Positions 9,300 to 22,039 of a stretch of DNA of 64,000 nucleotides are shown here, one piece after another. Positions within the stretch are counted from its first letter, which is position 1. Each line of letters begins with the position of its first letter. The position numbers and the translations under genes were made by a program. The stretch is from assembly GCA_039090855.1 (NCBI GenBank), contig CM077002.1, positions 84,634,194 through 84,698,193 on the forward strand, read 5' to 3'. The DNA is from Macrothele yani. Lineage: Eukaryota > Arthropoda > Arachnida > Araneae > Macrothelidae. The notes under the pieces are model-generated. The model worked only from the letters and a program-made list of their open reading frames with translations, was not told the DNA's origin and did no database searches.

Positions 9300-11950
9300 T
9301 AGGGTCCTTTATATTTTCTTGGAAATTCTTCTGCACTATTTTCGGAATTGAACTTTATCCTTTCATCGAAGTAAGTTGGAAGTTGCCATCAAGTTTTTAC
9401 TCAGCAGTTGTTTAACGATTTTTTTATTAAAACCTGTTCTGCAGCTGCTTTTACATTTTCTTTTCATTATGATATTACCGAAAGATCATATTCCCTGTAT
9501 GAGATTTACGTTCAAATTCCTGATAGTGTTGCTTAAGCCAAGGGTATTTTTCTAATGAGAAATTTTTTGGAGATGTGAGTTCTATTACGCTGTTCTTCGT
9601 CGGTTTGTGCTTCTACCTGTTGTTTTCATTAGAAATGAAATTCTCTTTCTTTTATGATTGCTATAATTTTCTTGGATGTTTCTCTGTTTCCTAATTGAAT
9701 TTGTCCTTACATATTGCTGTTCACTTGGGTTATTTTTCATGCAGTTCATTTGACGAGTAATTTCAGTAAGAGTGCTTTTTCCTCTGCGTATCACAGATTC
9801 GCTATGATGAGTGCAAATCAGTTCTATGTTTTCCGTTTTCTAACACCGATTTCCGCGTCGGAAAGTCTCAATATGAATTTGTTGGAAGATGCCACTTATT
9901 TGCCGAAAATTAAGTTTTTTGGTATGTCTTTTGAAAAAGTGCTTATGTTATGTGCTTTTGACCGTTATGGATATCACATCTCTGCCCCTATTTGTCGTAT
10001 CTGAAAAATTCTTTCGGCGTTAGAAAGCCTGAATTGTAATAATGATTCTTATCTTTTCTGATGCAGAACGTTGCCGCTAGATGGCGTAAAAGCAGATGCT
10101 ATTGAAATCAAAATACATTTTGTTCCATATCATGGCTTCTAAAAACCCAATTGAAAAAAAATTATTTTTCTCATCAGATACGTTTTGCAACGAACATCGA
10201 TTTGTGTATAGTTACTTCAAATGATGCACAGTGTTCCAGCTAAAAGAGAAAAATGTGCGTTGTATTTTTCCTGAAATCAAAGTCCGATCTGAAGAATTAT
10301 TTTTATGTCTGATAACGTTCATGGTGAAAAATATTTGCGCGTAATTTGTAGCTTCTCAGAATGTTCATTTTTGCTGATAAGGACGTAAGTATATTTTTCT
10401 GTTACAAAATGTTTACACTAGTATCTACGTCTCTAAAATTCCTATTGCAAAAACTTGTTTTTGAAATGAAATATAGATACTACTCACCATAAAAACATTT
10501 TGCTCATATTTCCTGCTCAAAGTAATGAACGTTATTCTCGCTAAAGGAAATAAATGTACAGTGGAAGCTTATTATATAAATGTACAGTGGAAGGACAAGA
10601 CAATAACCTCGTTATAGAGATACCCACTGCATATCCGTATATACTTGTCTGTGTATGTGTTTTGTTTGGGGGACACGATCGGACTCGCATTATATCTGAT
10701 TCCGTGGTATAACCTCTGCGTTATCCCGGCTTCCACTGTACAGCATTGTATTTCCGATATTAGAAGTTCGATCAGAAAAATCGTTTCTGTGTCCGATAGC
10801 GTTTATTGTGAAGCTATAATTTCATAATTTCTAATCTTTCGGGACATACAGTTTTGTCAGTGGGGGGTGTCTAAATTTCTGTTTTCAATGTATTTGCAGT
10901 CGTACCTGCGCCTCTGAAAACCCAAATAAAGAATTATTTATTTGCACATATACCGCTCTCTATGGAAAACATGTTATGCACAGTTTCTGTTCAAATTTGA
11001 ACACAGTTTTCTCCCCTAGGAAGCATAAATACATATTTTATATTTCTTGGAATCTCTATTTTTAATGTCCGATATGAAAAATTGTTTTAAATCGCATACG
11101 TTTCACTTCTGTCCAAAGGCGCCGTAAGTTTTTATTTCTGTTTGCTATTTTTTCTTCTACAAAAAAAAATATTTTTGTGTTGTATGGCATTCGCTACGGT
11201 ACAGATTGCGAACGTTATGCAATTTAAGTGATGCGCAATTCCTCCGATTGGGATGATGTATGAAATCCTTCTTGATATCCCTGCTTTTAGAAGTCGTATT
11301 CGTAAAATTCTTTTCCATCACATAGCTGCCTCTGCGATTTCATTTGAGCCATTTTTCTGCGTTTTCATAATGCAGTCCTGCAACTATGGCTGTATGTTTT
11401 TTTTTAAAGAGTACCTTCTCTTGTAGAAATCCCTTTTAAAAAATATTTTCTTGCATTTTTACCGTTAACCACATAAAAAACATATTGCGTCCGTTTTCTT
11501 CTCCAAATAATGCAGAGTTTTTCCTCTAGGATGCATCAAGTTGTGTTACGTTTTCATCGATAGCAGTGTTTCCAATTGTTCGATTTCAAAAAGTCGCTTT
11601 GCTTTGGATATATTATCCTATGAGGATGTTTTAGGTACAGATCGCTATTTCTAAGCACATTTGTGTCGCAAGCTGACAGAATTGGCTGTTTCTACTGTTA
11701 AATGTCTTACTGATTATACAAATGTGCTTGAAAATTCATTTTGTAACTAAATACGTTCACTATGTGAAACCATGTGTATATTTTGCGTTTAAGTAACGCG
11801 GCTTTTCCATTAGAGAGCGTAAATGAACGTATTTGCTGATGTTCTCTTTTTCTAAACATCCGCCTTGAAAAAATAATTTGGTGTCTGAATAGATTCAAAA
11901 GATCTGCTCATTACACGAAGAAATTCGATGTCATATTTCTTGTTAAACAA
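9300..11950 (+). repeat. Diverged ~150-bp satellite, block I
   Basis: Degraded monomers are marked by a CCGATTTGAAAAATT-like box at about 9848, 9997, 10148, 10286, 10443, 10770, 10923, 11071, 11296, 11433, 11582 and 11862. Spacing is mostly 137-157 bp once the MITE at 10554 is removed. Each monomer also has a degraded CGCTAGGGGGCGTAA-like box; the best is CCGCTAGATGGCGT at 10074. Orientation and order of boxes match blocks II and III. The limits are approximate, and the block ends close upstream of the exon at 12434. Confidence 0.72.
10554..10743. mobile_element. MITE with pogo/Tigger-like ends
   Basis: It begins TACAGTGGAAGC and ends GGCTTCCACTGTA, an inverted pair, with internal CCTCGTTATAG and GGTATAACCTCTGCGTTATC resembling pogo/Tigger subterminal sequence. 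It is about 190 bp with no ORF. It interrupts the satellite rhythm of block I, and removing it restores the ~140-150 bp spacing. Confidence 0.65.
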
Positions 11951-12433
11951 TGATGTTATACTGTGAATGAACGATGTCCTCCTTTGCAAGTGTGGTTAAA
12001 CCCCTCTTATAGTTTTAAATTAAAGCTTTCGATCTTTCATAGGAATCATAGTAATTTCTTATCATAAAGTGCAATTGCATCAAAAGTTACGGAACGCCAC
12101 TAGATGCAAGGTTCATTTCTTTCTCGTAATGCAAAATAAAAGGAACATGATAAACTGTGTTTAAATTGTTATTGTACAGGAGATTTCAGTAAATTCCTGT
12201 CACAAAAAGCTAAAAACTTCCTTTTTTTGCATCAGAATACCTATTTAAATTGTCGCCATTCAACACACAATTTTGCTCAGTTCATTTTAACATGTCCTTG
12301 TTTTAAACCGTCTCGGTGAAGAAGATAAAACGCAAATGAAGTTTTGATGAAATGTGAGTGTATTGTAATACTTTGAACTCTATTTACTTATTTGTCTCTT
12401 TATTTATTTTATGGTGTGCGTTCATTTTAACAG

Positions 12434-12578
12434 GAAGGTCCACATATCTCAAGCAACTCTTGAACAAGTGCGGGGAGACTACGAAGTAGAAGCTGCAAAC
12501 GGTGCAGACAGAAACCATTTTCTCCGGGAGCACAATGTGATTACCTATTTTGTGATACCTCCGGCTCAGAGAAGAAAC
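12434..12578 (+). CDS. Ac76E-like: Adenylyl cyclase, exon coding end of C1a domain
   Basis: A 145-bp exon between an acceptor (ttttaacag) and a donor (gtatgt at 12579). It supplies one base to the preceding split codon and then 48 codons, ending in phase 0. Visible motifs are VHISQATL, GDYEVE and TYFVIPPAQRR. These are the C-terminal strand region of the C1a cyclase domain, which with C2 converts ATP to cAMP at the plasma membrane. The catalytic metal-binding residues lie upstream of the window. The flanking introns are about 12.4 kb and 10.1 kb; the upstream one is rich in diverged ~150-bp satellite. A short reverse-strand ORF over the same bases is a shadow. Confidence 0.95.
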
Positions 12579-12859
12579 GTATGTATTCATATGAATATTT
12601 GTTTTCACTGTTTCTATTTGAATTGCGTGTTCCATTGTTCTGTGTATCTATTTCACTAACTGTTAATTTGATCTGTGTAATGATCAAGTTGAAAAACATT
12701 TATCAACAACACATGTAACGCATGATGGAAAGAAGCTATCTACGAAAGAATTTCTGAATCCTTCATTTCCCTTTCTCTGAGGTTTTCCGAAAATTGGCGG
12801 GCAAAAACTTCGTATCACCCCAGTATTATTACAAAAATCATATTTTTGCCTTGTTGTCC

Positions 12860-12912
12860 CACAGTTTGTACCCTATCTATATATCTATCTATCCATTCAT
12901 CCATCCATCCTT
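12860..12912. repeat. ATCT / ATCC microsatellite
   Basis: A short run of CTAT and CATC repeats (CTATCTATATATCTATC, then CATCCATCCATCC). Confidence 0.7.
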
Positions 12913-13220
12913 TTACTTGTCAGTATTATAAAGCAATTGAAGGAGACACAATGGCATCATGTTCAGTTCCGGCGTAAAAGTACAAAATGAAATTTGTGTA
13001 GATTAAACTTTGAATAAATTCGTAAAACATTTCGAAATTCATTAGTTTAAAATGACGCTCTTTTCCTGAGCTTTGGAACATATCACATATATTTTGTTTG
13101 CTCATAGATATCCGATCAAATAGCTGAGTAAAATATGAAGCAGTTTAATCCATATGTTGTGAAACACAGATCTTGTGAGCTCGTTCCAAGACAAGTCGTT
13201 ACGATATAATGAAAGGAAAT

Positions 13221-13290
13221 GACTATGGTACAAGTCAGTTCGCAGTGAATTGTTGACTATGGTACAAGTCAGTTCGCAGTGAATTGTTGA
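13221..13290. repeat. 34-bp direct repeat, two copies
   Basis: GACTATGGTACAAGTCAGTT starts at 13221 and again at 13255, an exact 34-bp tandem duplication, directly upstream of the 102-bp repeat. Confidence 0.9.
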
Positions 13291-13317
13291 CTATGATGTA
13301 GTTATGATGACATACTC

Positions 13318-13590
13318 ACATTCCGCATAATAGGTACAAAGTAGTAACATTTAGCTCTAACGTGAAACCTGATTCTACAACTATTGTGGTTCATTGAAAA
13401 GAGTTACAAAAGCATACCCGCATTCCGCATAATAACTACAAAGAAGCAGCATTCAGATCTAATGTGAAACGTGATTCTACGATTATCGTGCTTCATTGAA
13501 AAGAGTTATGAAGATATACCCACGTTCCGCATAATAGGTACAAAGTAGCAGCATTTAGATCTAACGTGAAACGTGATTCTGCAACTCGTG
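13318..13590. repeat. 102-bp tandem repeat, about 2.7 copies
   Basis: TTCCGCATAATA occurs at 13321, 13423 and 13525, each 102 bp apart, and the intervening sequence (AACGTGAAACCTGATTCTAC and TTCATTGAAAAGAGTTA) repeats with a few changes. Confidence 0.93.
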
Positions 13591-14840
13591 TAAAAATAAC
13601 CAAAGTATTTAGTATAATAATAGCCAATCCGTGTACTGGAGTTATTTCACTTTCGAAATAAGGTCAATTTGAAATTGTAGTAAAAAATAATTACAAAGGG
13701 TTGAGATAAGTAAACGTTAAACAGAAAGTTGGTTGGTTATTGTTTAGTGGCGCAAGGACCTCGAAGGGTCAAAGAGCTCCAGTTAAACAGAGAGTAATAA
13801 GGAAAATTGTGTCAAAAAAATTGAAGTGCTAAGGTAGTGTTGACCCTGTGGTGAGAAACAAAGCTGCAAACTATACCGTAAATGGAAATTCAGAGAAGGA
13901 AAATCAAAGCATGCTAATAACCAGTTTAACGAAATTGTGTACTTAATTTTCTTCACATCGAACAAACGAAACAGTAGCACTTGAGGTATTTTTGTCATGA
14001 TCATATGGCCTCAGTATGACAGGATAATTTTAAAATAGCTTATTATCCAGTAGTACACGTATCAGAAAACAGTCAAAAATGGACTTAAACATTACATGTA
14101 TCAAAAACTGTCAAAATGGACTTAAACGTTATATACGTCGATGAAGACTCGTTCGCTTAACCTCTAACATGTGTAACATGCTCTTTTTGTGACAAGCAGC
14201 CATTCACAGAAAAAAGTCATCTCGGCAAAAAAAACACCCCGTCAGAGCGGTAAAAAGTTCTCGAAAACCAAATAGATAACCGATTTTTACCAACAGCAAT
14301 TAGGGGGCTCCATGTTTAGAAATTATATCTTATTTTAAGTAAGTACGTACTGGAGTGTTTTGGGGTTACCGTACTAGAGTTTTGGAGACACATAACAGAG
14401 CTACTACCCCTCTGAGATGTTTTCTAACGATCAGCGTGTTCCGACGTCGTTTTACATCGACGTGGAAGAAGAAGTTGACTACATCCAGGAAAAAATACAG
14501 AGAACGATTAATCATAATCACTCCTCAATTTTGATTCCCGTTTGCTTAATCCTGTCACTAGAATTCTGTTACTGAAGTTTAATAAAGCATCAAGATAGTT
14601 ATGTTACAACTGCCAAAGATAATGACCAAGCATTAGCTAACTTACGTAAGGACACTAAAGAGTAAGGTGGTGCATTGTATCAAATCAGATGAAAACTTCC
14701 GATTGTGAGAATAATGCTTCACAAATTATTGTTAACGAACTAACTAACAGTTTCGGTGCACATAATGTTGGAATTGTGCGTTATGTCCGACAATTTTACC
14801 TCATTTACTTCTACAAGCAAAACCTAGTCTTCAGGGAGTA

Positions 14841-15060
14841 TTTTTTTTTTGTTTGAGGATTTAACGGCTACCGTGAGCAACTCGATGGGCAGTAAGCAGT
14901 CGCCCGTCCCCAATGTATGGTCACTGGCTCCAGGGAAGGGATAAAGCCAGTGCCGTAAGACAAACACAGCATCCATGCATCACCAGGATTTCATCTCGGA
15001 CCCATCTTGGACGAAGTGTCGGAAACTATCGCTGAGACCACTGCTCTTCCAGGGCGGCTG
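14841..15060 (-). repeat. tRNA-derived SINE (family S1), minus strand
   Basis: A poly-T at 14841-14850 is followed by GGATTTAACGGCTACCGTGAGCAACTCGATGG-type body and a mutated tRNA-like head ending GGGCGGCT. The B-box is damaged (GGATTTCATCTCGG on the + strand). Confidence 0.88.
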
Positions 15061-15287
15061 TGAGAAGAATAATGATATTTCTAGGATTTTTCCGGGATCT
15101 GTCATTTTACAACCTCGTGAACATCGAGAACTGAAATGGGTTTCCACGTCCTAATTTAGGATTATTACTGAAGTTACTCGTAAATGCGATGCACATGCGT
15201 CTTGTTAAGGAAATAGTGTCGTAATCGAGAAAACGGGGTGGGGAACGTTTTGCCTGAATATTTGGTATCGCCCTACTTTTATTTGAT

Positions 15288-15690
15288 TGTAATGTTCCTC
15301 AATGTTTAAAACGTATATGTGTAGTTTAGGGAACACTACGTAGAGTTCGTTCTTATTTACACACTTTAAGAGAAACAGGAGTCACTCAAAGTTCAAGAAA
15401 GAGTTACTTACAGTTCATCTTTTATTCCGCCAAAACTCTTAGTCACTTCACTAATGAAGAACTTTTAGGTTTTTATTACAACAACAGCTTGTTAACTTGA
15501 GTTAGTAAACACAATAGCAGATTAATGAACTTTACCACGGAATTTATAACATCACTCGAACACGCAAACTTCAAGAACAGACCGCTTCAGCGCAAGACAG
15601 CTTCCACGAATACTGCATCACACTTTGTCTGCTAGCAGTGTACATAATGTCTGCTAGCAGTGTACATAATGTCTGGTTCTTAGCTTATCA
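15288..15690 (-). repeat. LTR-like dispersed repeat, copy 1
   Basis: It begins TGTAATGTTCCTC, contains GGGAACACTACGTA, and ends CTTAGCTTATCA. A related copy lies at 42746-43093. TG...CA ends and lack of coding sequence suggest a solo LTR. No clean target duplication was found. It includes a 22-bp tandem pair, TGTCTGCTAGCAGTGTACAT, at about 15628-15671. Confidence 0.55.
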
Positions 15691-16404
15691 AACACACGTC
15701 CTTAACTCTTGCATTGCACTTTTAATTACTGTAGTTCCATAAATGTACATATCGCTGTTATTTTCTCCAGGTTTGGCATATGCCTTTACCAGTTTACTAT
15801 AGCTGCAACAAAACTTGCATTTTACCTTTTTCACAAACATGCCACATTCAATCGTCACAACATCCAAGTAATCTAGTTTCCACCCTAGCACAGTTGAAGT
15901 TTTCACTGACTTTGCTGCTGGTTCATCATCGGATATCTTTATTTGTTTTCTTTTTTTTTTTTTTTTTTTGCTTTTGAGTCAGCGATTGGAGTCCATTTAA
16001 AAAAAACACCATATTAGTTCCTGCACACTAAACAGAGATTGTTAGAAGCTCAGATGACAGACTAATAATAGCTACTGCAACATGACCTGTTTCCGGTTTG
16101 GTTAACGAGTGAACGACGGGCGAGAAGAATCTCGCACTCTTGCGCAGAAAAGTTCATGCTCTGTGATTCCCAAAACCAAATTCAATATGGCTCATGGGGT
16201 CAGTCTTCACGCTTGTTAAAATGAGAGGTCTCCCCGCAACCCCACTAAGATAAATGACCATGAAGTTTTAGTGTAGCTTGTTGCTCTTATTCACCAGACT
16301 TGAACAGGGTAGAATATTCAGAGCAAACAAAATATAATTTATGAATTTGCTTGTAACACTTACTGGTCATCCATGTAACAACTCTCAGAAAACTTGCAAA
16401 TTTC

Positions 16405-16485
16405 ATCGCCCTGGAGCGGAAATCGAACCTGCATCTCCCGATTTCCGTTCGAGAGTGCTAACCGTTAGGCAACCCAGGACAGTGA
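16405..16485 (-). repeat. tRNA-derived SINE (family S2) head, minus strand
   Basis: On the minus strand it reads GGGTTGCCTAACGGTTAGCA (A-box) and GCAGGTTCGATTTCCGC (B-box). It is about 75 bp and aligns with the + strand copy at 22398. Confidence 0.7.
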
Positions 16486-16789
16486 AGTTCCAAGCAACTG
16501 AGACTAAGCAAACTCAGCTTAGGAATCTGAACATCCTAAGATTTTCGCTAGTCGAAGCATCGTTGCTTCTTCATAGCGTTTTGACCCATCTCCCATCCAG
16601 AGAAGGATGTAGGTCGGAAATCACTATGCACCGCAGATAAATCAATGATGCATTGATTTGAACAGGGCAGTTGGGGCACTCTACAAGACAAAAGATATAA
16701 CAAAAGATTAAAAAAACACATCAAAAGATTAAAATAAGAAAGATTCTGGAATTTCTCTCGTCACAAAAGCTCATACAGACAGGTGAATT

Positions 16790-17640
16790 TTCGAAACCTG
16801 CGGTCTCGAAAGCGTTATGAAACGTTTGCAGCAAAGCCTGCCTTCAGAACCACTGATTGTCGCGGTATTTTTAAGGTAGCTCACGGCATTTGCAGCGGTT
16901 GCCACCAGTTATTTCAAGCCCTGGTACAAAGCGCATAAGAACTGGGATGCTAGACATTGGAACATGTCATCTGGTATAATGAATCGTGCTTCACATTGTT
17001 TCTTACCACTGCTGGAATGTACATCTGGCGTAAACCTGCACAAACGTATCACCCCGACTGTTTGCTTCCGACTGTGAAGCATGAAGGTGGATCTGTGGTC
17101 CTGTGGATTGCCGCATTTGTGATTCCATCATTCTATGTGCATGCATTACTTAGGGCCATTCTATGTGCATGCATTACTTAGGGCCATTGTATGTGCATCC
17201 ATTACTTAGGGCCATGATCTGCTGGGTCGCGGCCCACCTACAACGTATGAATCCATTCTTGGCGGCGTTCTGCACTCAGTGTTGCAGGCATTGTTACCTA
17301 ATGACCGACCCTGGACTATAATACACCCGTGCATGGTGCGAAACGTGTTACGTTGTGGTTTACATGGCACGAGTATTAGGTACAGCAACTATTCTTGCCA
17401 CCTCAATCTCCAGATCTCAGTATTATTGAACATTTGAGGGAATATGTCGAGAAAAAGGTCAGACCATACTTTCCATCTCCAACACCACTGTCACAGTTGG
17501 GCCCTATTTTACAGGTAGAATGATACAAAATTCCATCATTGTATATGCATGACTTCCATAATTGTATTCGAAGCCTAATTGCGTCTGTTCTGAAAGCCCA
17601 AGGTGGGCCTATAATTTAATAATAAAAAGTTCTCCACAAA
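16790..17640 (+). pseudogene. Tc1-like transposase relic
   Basis: Translated + strand pieces include NWDARHWKHVIWYNESCF (the first catalytic Asp replaced by Asn in the usual SDES box), PDCLLPTVKHEGGSVVLWIA, then after damage LPPQSPDLSIIEHLREYVEKK (third catalytic Glu) and VEWYKIPSLYMHDFHNCIRS. This is the C-terminal two thirds of a Tc1/mariner transposase. The second catalytic block is destroyed by a 28-bp triplication at 17130-17214 and frameshifts. Terminal repeats were not identified, so the limits are approximate. It is an old inactive copy. Confidence 0.8.
17130..17214. repeat. ~28-bp tandem triplication inside Tc1 relic
   Basis: TATGTGCATGCATTACTTAG, followed by GGCCAT, occurs three times in a row within the Tc1 relic. 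Confidence 0.88.
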
Positions 17641-17644
17641 CAGT

Positions 17645-18700
17645 GTTTCCATTATTTTGATAAACCCCTGAAGTTTGCTCAGTGTCATTAGCCTACGAAG
17701 GAGCACTATGGCGACTACAGCGATAAGTTTTAGTCCATAAAAACCACTCGAATGGAATAAATAATTTTTCTGAGATAGCTTGCTGATGAGCAGCTTACTC
17801 ACTTACAACAGTATTTACGCTATCGAAAACCACGTTAGCTGCATTAATGTGCCTGAGTACTTGATTGTTAGATGCAGTGAGTCTTTGTTTGTGACACTCA
17901 GAATTGTATTCTTTAAGTCGTTCAATAGCAACCTCAGAAAATCCAATTGATAAACACCATCTTGCCTTTCTATAAAGAACTCAGAGGACATTGTGAGTGA
18001 AAAAGTAGGTAATAAAGCAACAACGTTCAGTAATCAGTCCGTGAAGAGTTATTTCTCGCATTATGGAGCTCACGTATTTTATTCCACTCCCAGCACCTAA
18101 ACTTCTGTCAACTCTGTTGTTTCTTCATACCACTTGTTAAGTAAGAGACCGTAAACGCCTTACGTTAATACATAAAATTCCCTTTAGAAGTATTACTTTG
18201 TTGCAATTGGTTTGCATATTCATGCTAAATCACAAAATAATCTTGAAATGTCATGAAGTTTCTAAAAGTGCAATATTGGTGCTTCAACTTGGACTCTTAA
18301 TTGAGATTGCAATTTTTACTGCTTCCTTCACGTCTGGTTTTCTTGATACTGCAAGCTTATGTTGCAGTTACCTTCAAGGGAGTTTTAACGGCTGGATAAC
18401 AGTTTGACCTTCTTCAATTGCTGCTGACGCCGTTTTTATATTTCCCCTACTTCTAAAAGTATGAAGTACTGTAGAGTGCATGAAAGTTTATCACCTTTCG
18501 ATATGAGTGGTTAACTGTTTATGTTAAAGCATCACCTGAATCCTTGTAAGTTGCATTAGTACGTGGAACAAGCATAAAAATATTTCACTTCCGGATACCA
18601 GCACCAAACTTTGTGGGTTGGCTAAATACATATCAAAGACTGTAAATCAGCCGGGAGACAACCTTAAAAATGATTACCTCACGCACAGTGACGTCATCAA
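17645..18700. other. Intronic DNA, no recognised feature
   Basis: AT-rich sequence with only short incidental ORFs. No TIR, tRNA-like or tandem structure was recognised. Confidence 0.45.
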
Positions 18701-19717
18701 AATGGCTGCTCAGCAGATTCTTTAAAGTCACACATCTCAGAAACTACTGAACGGATTTTAATAAAAAGAGGTCTCATTTTAAAGCACAATGTTTAATCTG
18801 AAAGAAAGGTTATCACACATTTTGCTGTAAATACAACAGTTTTCGTTTTATTCCTAAAATATGAGATTTTCCCATATTTCTTGTAATTTCTTTTTCCACT
18901 TACTTTCCAAACGACATGTTTACCCAAAATTAAATATAGCATTGCTTAAAATAGTTTCTAAAATATAACTATAATTTCAGAATAGGTTGTGCGGTATTCT
19001 TACACATATTATTTGTTTTACCTACCTATAATTGCCCTCAGTTGATTCGTTATGCATACGTATATCAGTAAAAAGTGAACGGTTTGAAAACTAATACAAG
19101 GTGTCATTTTAAAATACTATTTATTCTCAACAAAGAAATTGTATTAACAATTTTACTTTGAATACAATAGTTTTTATTTAAATTTAACATTTTCTTAAGA
19201 TTAAGTGTTTCCCAAAAAAACTTTTAACAATTACTTCAGCTGCACAACGTTAGGAATTCATGTCAATATAATCAGTTCATTATTCATCTATTCTCGAGCA
19301 ATGACCTTCGCATGTACACAAAATACTGCATCGAAGTCTAGTTTTTGCACAGCGGCACTTGTACATCGTTCCTCGCTCTTGCACGATACCAGTTCTTGGC
19401 AATGTTTGCTTACATCTTGAAGTGTTGTCCAAAGAGGTTTGTACGTGGTGCCATCATCCGTTTTCCATCCCCACTAGCATGGATCGTGAACTTGAGGATT
19501 TCTACTTAAGCAGTTTCTCCAAAGGTTGCATTGAAACTTTGCCCTTTTTAAGTGTTGTAATAGGGCATCCGCCGTTGGTGGGATATGTTCAACGTTTCTA
19601 CTCATCTGAGTAAACAGTATCTTGCGTGCTTTATTTACATGTTCTGCAGTGCATGTAGCATGGTTCATTAATACCACAAAACGTTCAAATAGAGAAAAGC
19701 CACGCTGTCAGGTATAA

Positions 19718-21441
19718 CTACTGTTGATATATAAGAAAATTCTTGGAAAGCCAAATCAACATCAAGAAATGACATTCATGTTTTCCAGGCAATTTTTTCC
19801 CAGTACCAGAAAATGACAACACTATGTCACACCCAGTGAAGGAATGGAAGAACGGAATCAGCTCGGATACACCACTGAGAAGCTTAAAATATAATTCATG
19901 AATGGGCAAATATTATAGGTTCTTCCCAGTTCCATACTCAATCCACAGTTCTTCGACTTTCTGCAATGTGTGGAAATGCGAATAAAGCTATGGACATTGC
20001 ATCGGAATCCACAGTTCTAATAAGAACTTTGCTGTCTCCATGTTCAGCAGCATCCGATGAATGCAAAAGAAGCCATGCATCTGCTCCCTCGTGCGATGAT
20101 GGTGAAATTGAGGCTACACTCTCTTCGCCAGCTGACGATAACACTTTATCCTTGAAAGTGCAAAATATTTCTTTGTCGGGGCTTACTATTGCAACTAGAT
20201 TAGTTGCCAACATATTAAACAGTTCCTCTTTATTCTTATCTTCATTTAAAAACTGCTTAAAATTGCGTGTAATCTTCAATCTAGGGTTGACTGCTATCCT
20301 TTCACCACAACTCCTAGATTGGCGAGTTTGCGACTTTAAACTTCCATTAATATACAGGTCAAATACAATGTCCACTCTACTAACTGTTTCTAATCTCATC
20401 TTTATATAGGGCATTACAACACATTTGTTGTATTGCTGAAAGGTTATACTTTCTCCTGGTGTCAACATGTGCACAAGGGCAGCTCCAACAATGATTACAA
20501 CATATGCAACTGGCGTTAGCGCAGGTCCAGTAACTGTGCTTGATAAGCTGCAGATTTTTAGAACACATGATTCAATGTAAGCTTTACTCGAATGCCGACG
20601 TAGTTCACCAAACGTGGAAATGTGCTGTTTTCATCGGAAAAGAAGTCTTCCACTTCTCCGTGTCTAACTTAACTTGCAACGTGAAGTCGACAAAATACAT
20701 TAGAATCATTCCTCAAATGCGCCAATTTTTTGTTATCTTTGGACTTGGTAACAGGTGTTTTCTTACTGAACAGTGAAAGGTTGTTCCGTTTGATGACATC
20801 CTGAATAGAAATCTTTTCTAATACCAAACGATCATTCACGTATATGGAGTATTGTTTTTCTCCTTTGATGTAGGCTTCAAAGACAAACTTTGACGCTACT
20901 TGGCTCATAATTACTTGTACTTTACTACTGTTGACAGTATTAAGTTCTTTCTTTTCAAATGGATTACCATGTTCTTGATAGATTTTAACTAAATCACATA
21001 CATTTTTCTGAAAGCGAACTTCACATGATTTGTTATCTTTGTGGTATTTATCTTCGTTAGACTTAGCTTTTTGGTTTAAGTTGTCGATTTCTTCAAAGTC
21101 ACTGTTCATGTGTGCGATTTCAGAGCCGGCAGTCATCCATTTCAGTAATGCATCTTTTTTGCTAAGAAGGAATAGTTTTGTACTTTCAAGTTTAACAAGT
21201 TTCTTATTCTGATCATGAGAAATTCCTTTTTGTTTTATTGCCCACAAAGTTTACTTTCAAACACTCCCTGTACACTGTGGGATGAAGCTCTGGTAAATTG
21301 GCAGCCACCTGTCATAGTTAACATGGTCAAGTGCAAACATCCAAGGGCATATATTTTCAAGTGCTGAAAGAAAGTCGAGGAAGTTCCCTGGACGGATGCT
21401 TCATCGAAAACAAGAAGATCTTCTATTTGTCTAGTTGTCAT
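19718..21441 (-). pseudogene. Decayed transposon-associated ORF with PIN/NYN-like region
   Basis: Consecutive minus-strand pieces read as one broken protein. The first is the 21441-20669 part (DEASVQGTSSTFFQHLKIYA, KKDALLKWMTAGSEIAHM, VVQVIMSQ-like VQVIMSQVASKFVFEAY). Then comes 20474-19938 with MLTPGESITFQQY, VDIVFDLYINGSLKSQTR, NWQ-equivalent NFKQFLNEDKNKEELFNML, SHEGADAWLLLHSSDAAEHG and VLIRTVDSDAMSIAL. The last is 19909-19718 with FFHSFTGCDIVLSFSGTGKK. I recognise it as a protein family found in many copies in fish, cnidarian and chelicerate genomes. The TVDSD and FTGCD motifs suggest a nuclease-like (PIN/NYN) core; function and mobility are not established. Frameshifts and stops separate the pieces. 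Confidence 0.65.
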
Positions 21442-22039
21442 CCACTACTTGAACTGAACAGATTCTTGTTGCATTCGGTTGCACCACTGAGTGAAGCTTT
21501 CAGATGATTTATCTTCACTGTTGTCATATGCTTGCTGCATAAAGATTTTAAGCTCAATTCATGAGTATATAGACTTCTTTTAACATGAAATTATTTAAGG
21601 AGGCACTCGGCTCTTCCTGGAGTTGTAACATCCGACTCTACGAGGTTTCCAGTCCAGCCAGAGCCTTTCAACCATGAAATGATCATTGAAATTATGGCTA
21701 TTTCAATCTGTGATATTCCTAACATCAAGAACATTCTGTCTTCTCCATGCAACTCACGATACCTTCACTGAAGTGGTTCAGCAAGTGCGTATACTGGTTG
21801 ATCTGAGGTTATAACTGGGGTTGTGAAAACTGGACCCCGATGCACTCTTTTGTGTACATCCGAAGATCATTGATCGAGAATAGATGAATAATGAAACATT
21901 AAAAATAATTCAGTATAGAAAATGAATTATTTATAATTATTTGGGCACATACAATGATTAAAAACACATAACATAAGCAGTAATACAACCAGAAAAATGT
22001 TTTTTCCAATTATTTGGGTATATAACTAAAGCTCCATAT

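Noticed and set aside
13735..13790. TTTAGTGGCGCAAGGACCTCG motif as a SINE head
   Set aside because: Only one short stretch was seen, with no second box, tail or related copy in the window.
20540..20776. + strand ORF over the relic gene at 19.7-21.4 kb
   Set aside because: The opposite strand carries the recognisable family motifs; this frame is a shadow.
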